This document shows, piece by piece, positions 49,681 through 62,399 of a DNA stretch of 64,000 nucleotides. Position numbers and translations under genes: made by a program. The stretch lies in NCBI GenBank assembly GCA_021442155.1, contig CM038217.1:152775834-152839833 (forward strand), read 5' to 3'. This DNA is from Cymbidium sinense (Eukaryota > Streptophyta > Magnoliopsida > Asparagales > Orchidaceae). Numbering within the stretch: the first letter of the stretch is position 1; each line of letters starts with the position of its first letter. A model generated the notes under the pieces. It did not search any database. It saw only the letters and a program-made list of their open reading frames with translations, and was not told the DNA's origin.

Positions 49681-50704
49681 AGCTTGTAGTTGACTTTTCA
49701 CTATTGACAGCTTGTATGTGTGTGTGAATTTACGATAAAATTCACTCAAATGTCTCAAAAAAAGCCCAATTTCTTTTCATCAAATCAAGTGAGTGAATTA
49801 GTTTCAATTCAACTTCATTATCATTTTCATTTTCTCTCTCTCTCTCTCTTCCTTGGAAAAATTGACAGCCTTCGCTAATCTCAAAGATGTTACAAAATTG
49901 TTACAACAGATAGAAACCTATCCGACTCCAAAAAAAATAAAAATAAAAAACAAAATAAAGAGTACAAAAAGGAGAAAAAGAAAGAAAAATTAGATCAAAA
50001 GATCCCAAAAGACTCATATTTAGCTTAATTCATTATCTCAGTAATGATCAAGAGAGGCAAAGTAGGGTGGCGTCGACTCAGTTGCACCAAAAGAATATGA
50101 GATAAGAACCATAATCCCACACAAATGCCATCCTAAGGAACCAAAATTAGAGGCGCCTTCAAGAAGAATCTGCAATATGCAACCAAAAGATTATAAGCAA
50201 CCTTAACCGAACAAAAACAACAAACTTGGCCTAAATAATAATGTTCCTCTTACTCAAATTATCAACAATTTTAGGAGTTGTTTGGTTCTGTTTGAATCTG
50301 AGATAAAAAAATATATAAAGAAATTGATGTAAAAGATTACTTTATAGTTGTTTGGTTGAAACTTTATTTGACTTTCATTTTGTTTGGTTACAAAATGTAA
50401 TGTAAAGTAAATTGAAATTTAATGTCGCGGTGGGAGTCACGGCGGCTGGCCAGCCGCGGGAGATCGGCATGGCGGAGAGCGGGGGAAGGCAGCCAGCGGC
50501 CGGCCGTGGCGGCGTGCGATCGGCGTGGCGAGGCTGGCCAGGCGGCAAATTTCTTACAAACCAAACGAAATATTTAAAGCGTCATTTGGAAAGCGATTTA
50601 ATCTGCGCTCCCTTAAGATCATTACAAACTAAAAGCCTAGTATAAATAAATAAAAGAAAGTGAGAGACATCTTGCTTGTGCCAAATCCATTTATACCAAT
50701 TTGT
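49679..50704. other. intergenic, with possible GC-cored DNA transposon at 50271-50650
   Basis: A (CT)n at 49834-49850. From 50271, TTTTAGGAGTTGTTTGGTTC words repeat several times (GTTTGGTT at 50278, 50349 and 50384). They are followed by a sharply GC-rich 125-bp patch (50424-50548) and then an inverted GAAATATTT/AACCAAACG-like edge near 50560. This could be a small DNA transposon, but ends and duplication are not defined. Confidence 0.35.
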
Positions 50705-51135
50705 AGGGCTAAAAATGAATCGAGCCGAGCAGAGCATGTGCTGATTCGACCTCGAGCTTGTTTATTAGCATCTTATTTAAGCTCGGCTCTAGCTCTATTT
50801 GAGCTTTTAAGATTTTGTTCTCGTTTATTAAAATTTTATTCAAGATCAGCTTGAGCTTAATTCGAGCTTGGTTCATATTAAGATTATCGAGTCTGTTAAT
50901 GAATAGCTAATTTAATGAAATAAACAAGTTTTAATTAAGCCTTAATTGAACTTATTATCGAGCACATTGTTATAAACGGAACTGTATTAACTAAAATTTG
51001 TAGAGCCTCAAGAAAATAATAGTTTTAACCGATATTGTTTGCAAACAAACTTTAATCAAGCTTCTTAAAGAGCTTATTTAAAGATTTAAATCATACTATT
51101 AATGAACATAAATCAATTAAATAATAACTTGTTCA
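50705..51135. mobile_element. MITE-like copy with GAGCTCGAG-type words
   Basis: Starts near AGGGCTAAAAATGAATCGAGCC, with GCTCGGCTC, GAGCTTGTTTATTA and ATTCGAGCTTGGTTC words. Related to 2843-3313 and 52829-53340. The right end is vague. No coding capacity. Confidence 0.4.
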
Positions 51136-51653
51136 AATTTTTCATTTGACCTTGAATAACATCTGCTTCTTCTTTTTTCTCAGTTTCTTCAAATCAGCAG
51201 AGCCATAGGGATGACTCCAACGCTTATAAATGCTTTTTCTTTTATTTAAAAAAAAAATGCTTCATTTTCATCATCAAGGTTATAGTGACAAAAAAATTAA
51301 TTAAAAAAATGTATATTTTATGAATTATTTAGTAGAAATAAAGCCTAGGTTTGGTTCATAAAAATTGTGGGAAAACAAATATTTTTTTATGTCATAATTA
51401 CATATAGGATTTCATGCATTTTTTCATAGGAAATAAATTTTATTTAATAATTATGAAGATACACATATTTTTGATTTATCTTTTTTTTTTTTGGGGTCCA
51501 ATTAGTGAATATAGTAAAAAATTATCTGATAATTTTCCTGGTTTGCATGTCCCCCTGCTCACGATAAAAATTAAATCTCATCAACTAAATATAATTTTAT
51601 AAATAAAGGCTCAGTTACTTTCATAAACCTATAAAATTGCTCAATTGCCATCT
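51136..51653. other. intergenic, AT-rich, upstream of tRNA-Ile
   Basis: No gene recognised. It holds poly-T and poly-A runs. The last about 50 bases before the tRNA are AT-rich and include CTATAAAATTGC, as common for plant tRNA genes. Confidence 0.45.
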
Positions 51654-51727
51654 GGCCTATTAGCTCAATTGGTTAGAGCGTCGTGCTAATAACGCGAAGG
51701 TCGCAGGTTCGAGACCTGCATGGGCCA
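51654..51727 (+). tRNA. tRNA-Ile (anticodon AAT)
   Basis: A full cloverleaf of 74 nt. The acceptor stem GGCCTAT pairs with ATGGGCC (with one G-U pair), followed by discriminator A. The D arm is GCTC-AATTGGTTA-GAGC. The anticodon arm is TCGTG-CTAATAA-CGCGA with anticodon AAT at 51688-51690. The variable loop is AGGTC. The T arm is GCAGG-TTCGAGA-CCTGC. A-box and B-box (GGTTCGAGACC) are intact. There is no intron and no encoded CCA. A T-rich stretch follows (51744-51760), which fits pol III termination. It appears functional and nuclear. Confidence 0.96.
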
Positions 51728-52179
51728 ATAATTTTAGACGTTATTGTTTTTTTTCTTTTTAAGAAATAAAGTGTTAGACTAATTAAAGAATTTTCAGGGC
51801 TTCATTTTCGCCCAGTTTGCATCAGAAGTATATTTTAATAGTTGAGTCACACTGCTAAAAATGATAATTACAATTCATCATAAATACCTCAAAGCTCTCA
51901 AACATAGTTAATAAAATTGGAAGAATTATTATTTTGATAAAAATGATAAATACTTAGAGGATTATTGAATTTAATTACTTGCTAAACTTTTTGAAATTAT
52001 TTATTAATTTTTATTTTTAAGAATAGAGATGATGCTCAAGAATTATACAAGAATTATAGTAATATGTCATACATTAAAATTATGAGAATGAGTAATTAAT
52101 CGAGTATAAGTTAAGATGTGATAAAAAGTTCTTTAAAATTAGTTTAAATTCATGCCGAGTAGGTCTATAATGGATGTTT
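51728..52179. other. intergenic, AT-rich
   Basis: Includes the T-run pol III terminator candidate after the tRNA. Nothing else recognised. Confidence 0.5.
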
Positions 52180-53660
52180 TACATTTATTGAAAGATTTGC
52201 TGGAGAAATATAGAGAGAGTAAGGAAGATCTACAAATGATATTTATTGATTTAGAAAAAGCACAAAATAAAGTGCTAAAGAGAAGTGTTTTGGTGAGTTC
52301 TAGAAAATAAAGGGTTAATAATATTGTTTATATTCAAATCATTACGAATATGCATATTGGAGTTATCACTTGTATTCAAATATAAGGAAGATTGACCAAA
52401 TATTTTTTATATTTTAGTTGGATTAGTTCAAGGGTCGGCTTTTAGCCCATATCATTTTGCTTTTATTATGGATGTTCTTACTATACATTTAGAAGAGGAT
52501 GTTACCTTGGTGTATGCTTTTTGCTGATGATATTCTTCTTATTGATGAGATTAGAGGAGTTCAAGAACAGCTTAAATTATGGCCATCAGCCTTAGAGTTT
52601 AAGGGTTTTCATTTGAGTAGATCTCAATGAAATGCATGAAGTGTAGTTTTAGTAGTCGTAGATCTAGTGGCAAGATTGTGATAATGGGTGATCAAATCAT
52701 TGAAAAGAATGAGGATTTTAAGTATTTCAAATCTATTGTTCAAAGTGATGATGAAATAAACCTGGATGTCATTGATAGAATTCTGATTAGATGGTTGAAG
52801 TGGAGGAATGCATTAGGCCTATTGCGTGTAAGGGTGTAAACGAGCAAAACTTGAGTGAGCTTAATAATGATTCATGTTCGATTTGTTTAAATTTTTTTTG
52901 CTCAAAATTAGCTCGTGTTCAAAATAATTCATGAACTATCCTATTCATGTTGGACTTGACAATGTTTTTACTATTTGAAATAGCTTAATTTTGGCTCAAA
53001 TTTATTAGTTAAGTCTAACAAGCTCAGTTCGGTCCAACCTACTCTAATCTTTAAACAATGTGTTACAAGTGAGATTGTACATTTAACCCTACATTCACAC
53101 TAATAATTATTTTCTTTGAAAGCTGTAGGATTTGAACTCACGCCACCTTTTCGCATGAGAAAAGCTGATATATATATATGTATGTATCGAATGAGGCTTA
53201 TTCATTTTCGACTCATTTATAAATTGAGCTTAAAATATTTATTTGTATTTGATCACATGCTTAATAAACGTTTCAAATACAAACTATTTAACAAGTCGAA
53301 CACGAGCAGTTGTGAACAATAAGTTTTTTTAACATCCCTAATTGTGTGATATTAAAATATCACTTACATAAGGAAAAATTTATATGATAATGGTGAAACT
53401 TGCAATGTTTTATATCACAAAATATTGGCTAGTAAAAGAGAAGCATGCAATTAAATTAAGTGTTGCAGAGATGAAGATGCTTAGGTGGATTTAGTGGCTT
53501 TACACTTAGAGAAAAAAATATATGAAATGAATGTATAAGTGAAAAGGTTGGAGTAGCTCTAGTGCAAATAAGATCAGAGAGTCACCTCAATTGATTAGGT
53601 CACATAAAATATCGGCAGTTTGAAGACTCAATTTGAAGAGTATATATTAGATTTGTCCTA
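52180..53660 (+). pseudogene. RTE-type LINE reverse transcriptase relic
   Basis: Read on the plus strand across several frames: EKYRESKEDLQMIFIDLEKA at 52190-52255 (RT motif A region with FIDLEKA), LVQGSAFSPYHFAFIMDVL near 52430-52480 (motif B, GSxLSPY), and FADDILLIDE near 52520 (catalytic FADD). LWPSALEFKGFHLSRSQ and MKCMKCSF follow, then VIDRILIRWLKWRNALGLLR. After the inserted MITE the same order resumes at 53396 with KLAMFYITKYWLVKEKHAIK, LSVAEMKMLRW and EKVGVALVQIRSESHLN. These are the landmarks of plant RTE-clade non-LTR elements. Endonuclease and 5' end are missing and stops are frequent. It is split at 52829-53340. Confidence 0.82.
52829..53340. mobile_element. hAT-type MITE inserted in the LINE relic
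   Basis: Ends are TAAGGGTGTAAA and (reverse complement of the right end) TAGGGATGTTAAA. Flanks ATTGCGTG (52821-52828) and ATTGTGTG (53341-53348) form an 8-bp target duplication with one mismatch, the hAT hallmark. LINE coding continues on both sides, so the insertion is real. The interior has CGAGCAAAACTTGAGTGAGC and CAAGCTCAGTTCGG-type words shared with 50705-51135 and 2843-3313, and a short TA run. Confidence 0.7.
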
Positions 53661-54228
53661 TATTAATAAAGATAGAAAAAGACCAAAAAAGGTTGATTGA
53701 GAAGTATAAAAAATAATAATATTTTGTTAGAATTAAAAAAAGAATATGATATTTAATAAAAAATAATGAAGAAAAATCATTCATCGACCCACCCCACGTA
53801 ATTGTATTAAAGCTTGTTGTCATTGTATCTAATAATTTAAATATATTTATTTAAATTTTAATATTATTAGCTAATAATTCTACAACACTAAGAGAGAAAA
53901 TGATGAGTAAAATCATAAAAAATTTGTCTTGATATAAAATATATTGTGTGATATCTTGAAATATTTTTTTTTAGAAAATTTACATGTGTAGCATATAATT
54001 CTTATGCATTTAGATATTTAATATTTAAAATTTGATATTTATAAATATACTATTTTATGCATTAAAAAGTGCATTTATTTTAAAAAGTTAATATTAGTGT
54101 TAGATATTTAAATAAATTATCTAATATTAAAAAAATTAGATATTATTTATATAAATATTAAAATTTAAATATTAGATATTTAAATAAATAAGAATTATGT
54201 GATATTTATGTTAATTCCCCCTTTTCCT
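53661..54228. other. intergenic and probable 3' UTR of the AP2/ERF gene
   Basis: AT-rich. The part nearest 54228 should contain the 3' UTR of the minus-strand AP2/ERF gene. ATTAAATATTTAGATA words recur at 54005-54190. Confidence 0.45.
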
Positions 54229-54945
54229 TTATAGAGCGCCATTATCCGAAACCAAGAAATTATGAATCTCACCTACTTTAATCCCGTCCTCCCAAATCTC
54301 CGGCAACCAAATGCAGGAGTCCGGCATGCATATCGTCTCCTCCACTTTGAACCCCAATGCATCAACATCTCCATATACAAGGCAATCATCAAACCGCAAC
54401 TCATCCTCGCCGTATCGTATCACCGATTTCGGCGACGCCTTTTCTCCGCCGTCCCATTCAGCAGTTTGTTCCTCCGCCGATGCCAGAACTTCGAGTTTAG
54501 CCTTATTGGCAACGGGAAAGTTCGTCACAGCTTTGTCTCCCTTCAGCTTGACCGCGGCGATGTCGTACATAGATGCCGCCTCCTCAGCTGTGTCGAACGT
54601 CCCGAGCCACAACCTCTTCTCAAGGGCGACAGAGTCCCGGATCTCCGCCGAATATCGACCCCACGGTCGCTGGCGCACCCCTCGAAATTTCTTCCGATCA
54701 CCGCTCGCCACCGCAGACGGCTGCTGACTGGCAGAACGCCGAGCCATTGGCTTCCGGTTCACGGCGACGGGATTCGGGAGAGATATTTCGAGTACATGAC
54801 GCTTCACTCGGTGTTGCCGTTGGTATTGAATGAAATTTACGGCGGAATCCTCCTCTTCCTCGCTGCTTGAGTCGGTCGCGTCCTCGTCCGTAAAGATGAT
54901 ACGGACCACCCTCACGTAGGACCGATTCAACCGCGCGATGGCCAT
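54229..54945 (-). CDS. AP2/ERF transcription factor, group VI (cytokinin response factor type)
   Basis: A single exon of 238 codons with ATG at 54945 and TAA-terminated at 54229. The AP2/ERF DNA-binding domain spans about residues 87-144: [52 protein letters not shown]. It keeps the Gly, Arg, Trp and WLG residues that contact GCC-box DNA; the beta-2 motif is RYSAEIRD rather than the common KWAAEIRD. Residues 14-50 carry the CRF signature [19 protein letters not shown] followed by the basic [13 protein letters not shown]. The acidic tail ([33 protein letters not shown]) is likely an activation region. It should act in the nucleus, possibly downstream of cytokinin signalling. GC-rich codon use contrasts with AT-rich flanks. 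Intact. Upstream TATA and CT-rich leader are listed separately. Confidence 0.95.
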   Translation of the reverse strand: MAIARLNRSYVRVVRIIFTDEDATDSSSEEEEDSAVNFIQYQRQHRVKRHVLEISLPNPVAVNRKPMARRSASQQPSAVASGDRKKFRGVRQRPWGRYSAEIRDSVALEKRLWLGTFDTAEEAASMYDIAAVKLKGDKAVTNFPVANKAKLEVLASAEEQTAEWDGGEKASPKSVIRYGEDELRFDDCLVYGDVDALGFKVEETICMPDSCIWLPEIWEDGIKVGEIHNFLVSDNGAL

Positions 54946-55219
54946 CGCGCGGCAGGGGAGATTTTGCTGCAGAATCTATCTTTTATTTTATTTTATTTTA
55001 CCGTTTGACTGCCGAAGACCATAAACTTAATTGACAACAACTTTCAAAATATGTTCTCAATTAAACTCGGCGGAATTCGATCCGCAATTTCAAATCTGTG
55101 TTGAATTGATTAAGCTGACTGAGGTTCTGCTCAGAGTGGCTTTTGAAATGGGAATTTCGTACATCGAGGAATGAGAATTTTGGAGAGAGAAAGGGATGGA
55201 GAAAGATAGAAGAAGAAAG

Positions 55220-55222
<3 letters not shown>

Positions 55223-55250
<28 letters not shown>
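55223..55250 (-). repeat. (CT)n tract in the AP2/ERF 5' leader
   Basis: About 14 CT units on the minus strand, between the TATA box and the ATG. Pyrimidine-rich CT repeats are common in plant 5' UTRs. Confidence 0.75.
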
Positions 55251-55294
55251 GAGAAAAATATAAGAAAGACGGGTACGGGAGGGCCGGGAGGCGG

Positions 55295-55303
55295 CTATTT
55301 ATG
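55295..55303 (-). promoter_or_regulatory. TATA box of the AP2/ERF gene
   Basis: The minus strand reads CATAAATAG within CCCATAAATAGCCGCC, about 350 bp upstream of the ATG. A start site would fall near 55270, giving a CT-rich leader of about 320 nt. Inference from motif and distance. Confidence 0.55.
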
Positions 55304-55709
55304 GGATAGGAGAGAGAATTTTGTTTGAGAGATTACTAATTTTATCGGTATAGGCTTACGAATGATTGATCTAACGAATAAACCGGGACCGGTCGGTTAG
55401 GCTTAATTGACCGGTTCACACGCAGCGACGATAGATAAGGCTGCAAATGAATCGTGGCCGCTTAGTTTATTTGTTATTTTACCAATAATTAAATGTAAGA
55501 GGATTTATATACATATCACATAATTTTTATATATTTATATATCTAATATTTAAATTTTATTTTTTACATATATGATACTTAAATCTTCAACATCACATTA
55601 AAAATATTATCAAAAGATAATTTTTAAAAGTAAAATATACTTTTTAAATATAAAAAAGTATTAAATAAGTAAATATCTAATTTTAAGTATTAGATATATA
55701 AATATATAA

Positions 55710-55712
<3 letters not shown>

Positions 55713-55769
<57 letters not shown>
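55713..55769. repeat. (TA)n microsatellite
   Basis: Pure TA run. Confidence 0.95.
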
Positions 55770-55771
<2 letters not shown>

Positions 55772-55961
55772 CTATTCATTGATCACGATGGTACACTCTT
55801 TGATATTTAAAGAGATTGCTTCAATTATTTTCTTGACTCTTATTCATAGCCTAATTGGCCTCTTTCAATCTCGTTTACATTATAACTTGTATAGATTGAA
55901 TATTTTTGAAAATGTAGCATTACTACACATACTTAAAGCATAGTTTATTTTTAATATTTCA

Positions 55962-55963
<2 letters not shown>

Positions 55964-56026
<63 letters not shown>
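55964..56026. repeat. (TA)n microsatellite
   Basis: Pure TA run about 200 bp from the previous one. Confidence 0.95.
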
Positions 56027-56029
<3 letters not shown>

Positions 56030-56460
56030 TTACATATTAAACAATTAAAACTTAATATTTAAACATATATAACACTTTCATATGCATGAAAATATATATT
56101 TTACTTTTAAAAAAAAATAATGATAGTGAGATTTTTTATGTGATATAAAAGTCTCTGGTATTATTGCTGAGAGATTAAATCGTAAAAATTGATTAGAGAG
56201 ATTCAGAATAAAACTTTGAACAGATGCACTAAATAAAAAAAAGAAAAAAAGACCATATTTGATATAGAAAACTGCAATAACAAGATAAAACCACGGAGCG
56301 ATACTATACCAAGAAATTTGATATGAAGATAATGAGAAGAATATACAATTTTACACTTCACTCAAGCAACTACATAGTTCTCACTTAAAACTTTAAGGCA
56401 TATACTCTCACTTAAACTCACAAAAATAAGGAGAAAAATTGCAAGATGTAAAAACAATTT

Positions 56461-59400
56461 GCAAGAAACTATCTAAATATGGACTTTGTCGTTGCGGTAT
56501 TGCAATTGACATTAACATTGCTATTCTTCATGTTTTTTTGCATGAGTTTTAGTCCCATGTTACTGTTGTGCCAAGGCTCTGGCCTCTCTGTTTTGTATCT
56601 TTGGTGCCCGGGTCCTAACGCAACGACATTGTCAACTCTAGCATCGATGCTCTATCTTCTTTGTCTTTCTGCAAATCCATGAATCCTACCATTTTGATGC
56701 TATCTCCTATCGAGGCATTATTTTATTTGTCTTTAAAGTTAAGACCTTGATGTTCTATGGCTGAGGCGCTATACACCAAACAAAATTTTAGAGGGCCACC
56801 ACCGAGCTTGATCGACACAATCATGCTTCATATAATAACAATTATATATGTAAATATTCAAGACATGTAATGTATGCATGTAAATTTGCCTTTATATTTC
56901 TTTGAAATTTTTTTGAAACACTATGCTGTAGCCTTTTTATTCATTTTGATTTGAAAAAAAAAATGTTATAAAAGCTATATTATTATGAAGGTTTTTCGTG
57001 ATATCTAGCTACTAAGTCAAATCTATAATAAGAATAATTTGGAGTAGGCAATTTTGTAGCAGCTACCTCTGGCTAGTTGTGTGTTTATGCTATAAGATTA
57101 AAAATTACTGCATGGATTAAGTCTGTCACAAGATTAAAACAACAATATGAAGATAATGAAATTTGGAATTCTTAGAAAGAAGACCTTTTTTTTAATTATA
57201 TTTTTTATGTTATTTTATTGTAAGCATTATTTAGAGTTAAAAAAAAAATTAAAAGAAGCACATTATGTTAATTAAAGATATCCTTAAGCTTTAAAATTAG
57301 TATATTATTATTGATCCTAAGTTTTTTATCCTTAAATAATTATTTATATTATATTTTATCAAGTAATTATATATTTTGATCTTCAATTAATTTTAAGTAT
57401 TGTGTGCCAGAAAATTCATGATGGTAAAGTGAAAGTGTTTGAGTCTTACCTTTGCATGAAGATCCAACACACGCATAAATAATTAGAGAGAATGCAGAAA
57501 ATATTAGAGTTTTTATGTGAAAAAATACTATGAATTGAGAAAAAAAATCACAGGGTGGCCAGTCAAGATAATCTACTATGTATTTTGATTTATAAATTAT
57601 CACTCTTCTCCAAGATGTAAATAAAAGATTATGTATAAAAAAATCACATAATCGCCTTAGAATAATGTTATGATATTATTATGTTAGTGGAGTGATTGTA
57701 ATAATCATTGGTGGTGGTTAGCGATGAGTATCAGAGGTAAATGATGACAAGCTGGATGCTTCAACTTGCTTCATAGCTCTTACCTCTAAGCCTCCTCCTA
57801 ATTTGTCTTCAAGCTTCCTCTTTTCTTTCATGGAAGAATGATGTCCTATTTATAGATTCTAAAAGGGATATTTTGATAATTATAGCCAAATTTTCAAAAC
57901 ATTTGGATGGTTTATATTAGCTCCCTTGATCACAAATAATTTCTTGATGATTTAATCATATTGACATTTGATTTGAATGATCTCGAGCTTATTAGGTAGT
58001 CTTTCGACTTTTAATTTATATGCGCTAAATTTAAAGATAATTTGACCATTCATTTAAATTATCGAAGTTTTCATGTATATAATTTTAGCTTAATTTAAAC
58101 TTATTTGGACTAGATTTACCCATTTTTGGCGTCATAAACTTATCTCATTGAGATGATTAATTTGCTTATAAATTAGAATTTAGATAATTTATAAATTAAA
58201 TATACTTATTATCTCGATATTAATGATTGATTAAATAAATTTTAATGGATATATCATTATAAAATTCTAAATTGATATATTAATTAATCTGGTGAATTTT
58301 TGCATAGTTAATCTATGACTAATTAACATAATTTCTTATCATAATTATTATAATATTTCAAAATCTTAATAATACTCTTATTTGCAAAAAAATGTTTGAT
58401 GAAAAATCTAGTGAGACCAATGAAGTTATGGATAGTCATACTAAAAAAAGAGCAATTAAACGATACATCTTAAAAAAATATTCACTTGATCCAATACTCT
58501 CAACGTTACATTTGATTTAAAATTTATGAAGTTAAAATTTGAATTATCTTAACTTTGATTTCAATAAAATTATAATTAAAATAAATATTTTAATGAGAAA
58601 AATATAACAACAACAAAAGTCACATTATTCTAATTTAGAAAGAACCCAAATCAAGCACTTGAAGCTTAATTTAAAATTTTTTGATATTAACTCGAGGACC
58701 ATATGATCTCAGAATCTTATGTGCCCATAATCAAATTGAGCTTCTCATTGAGAAAAAAAATTAAAACCTAAGATTACTCAAATTTGAGGTTTTTATGCCA
58801 TTTATTTATTGAAAGAATAATCTATAAAAAATAAAAATTAACAATCCATTCAATGGAATATTTTAGAATTTTGATAGCACAATGGAGCTTAGATTATGTG
58901 GTTACTTTATCATATTTTAGATTGTTAATAAAGTAACCACATTAGGTTAAGTAACCACATAGTAGTTGATAAAGTAACCAATCAACCCCATCTAAAAATT
59001 AAAGTTTAAGTGTTTAAGACATTTAAATACATAAGAATTGTGTGATATGCATATAAATCCCTCTAAATAAAATAGGTCACGGTAAAAATTGACCAAAATA
59101 AAGAAATAAATCCTACATTTTCACATGTGCACAGTTACCTATGATAGATATCTTCCAAACAACAAAAAAAAGATACACGTGTGGCACAACGCTTCACACA
59201 CAACTACAACATAAATCAATTTTTCTGATATTCCAACTGTAAGAACAGAGCAATTAAAAAACGAGGCCTGTTGGTGCAGATCTAAACAAAACGCAAATAA
59301 GTAATAAAGTTTATGCAAATATTGAATTTAAGAAAACAGCAGAGCCAGTTTAACAGGAGGAAGTGAATGACACAGCCTGGTATTCAATTAACAGCTCCAG

Positions 59401-59513
59401 ATTCATGAAAAAAATGAAACCCATCGTTTTTTAGGAAAGGAAAAAAAGAAATTAAAATATCCAATTACTCTAAAACGAGAAGAGCTGTGGACTGGACCGC
59501 GACTGATCAGCGC
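56461..59513. other. intergenic; possible decayed LTR at 57380-58400
   Basis: No gene supported. A 67-codon plus-strand frame at 56479-56682 is hydrophobic but isolated. 57380-58400 has the composition of a minus-strand LTR (a 5-prime AT-rich part, a short leader-like GGAAGCTTGAAGACA segment, then T-rich sequence) but no partner copy or target duplication is present in the window. The last about 200 bases belong to the 3' UTR of the E2 gene. Confidence 0.35.
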
Positions 59514-60080
<567 letters not shown>

Positions 60081-60333
60081 CTATATATGAAAAAACATCA
60101 AGGGCTTAATATGAGTTAACATGACTAGAAATGGCCGAGGAAGAAGCTATTTATTTGGCATAAGCTCATTCACAAAGGAAATTTGAACAGATGTTATCAT
60201 TGCCATTAAAAGACGATGAGGACAACTGATAAAATGGATGTGATTAGATATAAGAATATAAATCAAAATGCAACGCATTTGAACTCATGCTTATTACTAG
60301 ATAATCGATTAAAGGCATTATTAACTATGGTTA

Positions 60334-60554
60334 GGACTCATTTGGTTGCGTTAAAAAAATTGATGATATCATTCACTCATTTTATGTATGAAAAAAAAAG
60401 ATAATTTTTGACAGATTTTGAAGTTGTGATGTTTAAAATCCACATTGATTTCTACCAACATTGAACCAGATGCCTGAATCAGGTGAAATCATCTTTTTTT
60501 CCAAGCATATATTCTAACTTCAAACTTCAACTCTTCAAGCAACCAAATGAGTCC
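60334..60554. mobile_element. 221-bp MITE with perfect 16-bp terminal inverted repeats
   Basis: GGACTCATTTGGTTGC at 60334-60349 is exactly inverted as GCAACCAAATGAGTCC at 60539-60554. The interior is also partly self-complementary (AAGTTTGAAGTT type). No coding capacity. Target duplication not clear. It lies in the E2 intron. Confidence 0.7.
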
Positions 60555-61074
60555 ACAACTCCAATCAGCACGCCAACTGAAATCACGAACAAATACAAGT
60601 TTCTGCAAGTAGATTCTTGACCTCCAGGCATCCACAAAATCTCATGAATCATGTACAGATTCAATATTAAGATCATAAGCTCAAAAATAAAGAATTGGAT
60701 TGAGTGCACCAGGCTTAGACTTACAATCAAAAATCACATGACAAAATCTGCTCAAGGGCTCTAGAAATGTACTGTAAATACAACAACAGTTTAGTGGTTT
60801 CCAAGCACTTTTTTCTTGAATTATTCTAGAGAGAAACCAATTCTGAAAGCGTGAGTCTCATTAAAGTTTTCATAGTAGTCAATTTATGCAAACACATCCT
60901 ACAATAACTCCATTTTTTCTCTCCCAAAATCCAATGATTATGATGCAGGCCAAAATTTCAGAGAAAAGTATTTCCCAAAGGGTTATAAAATTTAAATTGC
61001 CACTCTTTTCGTAGTTAACAGTAACAATAAACGAAACCTACAAGAAAAACAATAAGAATATGTAATAGGATGCA
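60555..61074. other. E2 intron sequence, nothing recognised
   Basis: AT-rich sequence without gene or named repeat. Confidence 0.45.
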
Positions 61075-62120
61075 TTCATACATCATCATCATTAGTCTTA
61101 TCCAAAAATAATTAGGGTTGGGTTTATAAACCTTCATTTTTCATGCATCTTTTATTCCTCATCATACATATCTAAATCACACAAGTCTGTACTTTCAACT
61201 ATCCATCTTCAATAAATGTTACTCCATTCACTTCTCTAATATAAGATTTTCCCCAATTTATCATTTCTAGTTTGGCCACACCATCTCAACATTCTTATTT
61301 GCACAATATTTAATTGATAATATTTATTTTCCCAATAATACAACCAATCAAATTATAATTTTAAAATTTTACCTTCAAATCTCCATAATATGCACTCATT
61401 TTGTCATACTCATGAAATGATTCCTCATTTAACAGAAAGCATCAACTCTAGAAGCTATATTCTTATTTATATTTACATTCTCCAACATAAATAGATGGAA
61501 TATACTAAAACCAATCACACATAGATATCACTTTCTCTTATAATAATATTGAGTGATAATTTTTAGTATAATACCCACTAAAATTGCAAATCATATGCTT
61601 AGTTTTTAATTCTTAGCCCTTTATCTTCTAAATATTTTATCCATTATTTTGAATTATCACTTAATGATACAAATGTATCACCAATTAAAACTATATAATT
61701 TACAAAAAAACCCAAACCAAATCACCTGACTTTGAACATCCTTTATAAACATCTCTAGAAGACTGGCCAATACAAAAAAATGAACTTAATTTTGATCATT
61801 GTGATAACCTTATTATGAGATGATAAAACTCTTTGATCACTCCGCAACTACAAGTACTAATTAATGCTCTATCAAATATATATTTAGGAACATCAACATT
61901 AATTTGCACAAATATTTTCTTACCGCAGGCCAAACTAATTCTCATATAATTTGATCATATGCTTACAAAGGATCAATAAAGTCCATACAAAACTTCTCTT
62001 TGCAATAAATACTTTCCTATTTTCTTGACAAAAAATGGCATCCATAATGATCTTCATCGTGCATAAATGTAAGTTGACTCTTATTGACCTCACTTCTGAG
62101 TGAGTGTTGACAATCATCTC
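61075..62120 (-). mobile_element. probable RTE-type LINE 3' end fragment
   Basis: Begins with CATCATCATCATTAGTCTTATCC and AATTAGGGTTGG, similar to the widespread plant RTE 3' tail (microsatellite tail, then an antisense TCTTATCCCAACTAATTGGGGT-like segment). Further words such as TTTGGCCACACCATCTCAACATTC and AAATCACACAAG also fit. With the tail on the left, the element is on the minus strand. Recognition is from memory of the repeat; no RT coding is present. Confidence 0.45.
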
Positions 62121-62399
62121 CATAGACTTAGGATTCGATCTAGGTATTAAGGCTCTCTTAGGGTTTAAGACACTTCTAGTGGCTAGATGAACACCAATCT
62201 TAAGCCTAGAAGACTCATAGGATTCATCCCTAGGGTTAGAACTCCACCGAAGTTAGGTAGGACCCACACTATCCCAAACCACCCAAACCAACTTCTATAC
62301 CCAAATCAATCCCTCAAACCAAAACCCATTAAGTACAAATCAAATCTTAACCAAGTCCAAATGACTTTCAACCTAATTTGATCTATAAAGATTCAATTT

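Larger units (their letters stand above)
55310..56460. other. intergenic with TA repeats
   Basis: A short MITE-like remnant GGCTGCAAATGAATCGTGG at 55438 resembles the left end of the 2843 element. Otherwise AT-rich with two (TA)n tracts. Confidence 0.45.

Noticed and set aside
54262..54870. 202-codon frame antisense to the AP2/ERF gene, plus two more on the plus strand
   Set aside because: Shadows of a strongly supported conserved gene on the other strand.
56479..56682. 67-codon hydrophobic frame on the plus strand
   Set aside because: Isolated, no homology recognised, no splice or promoter context, embedded in AT-rich DNA.
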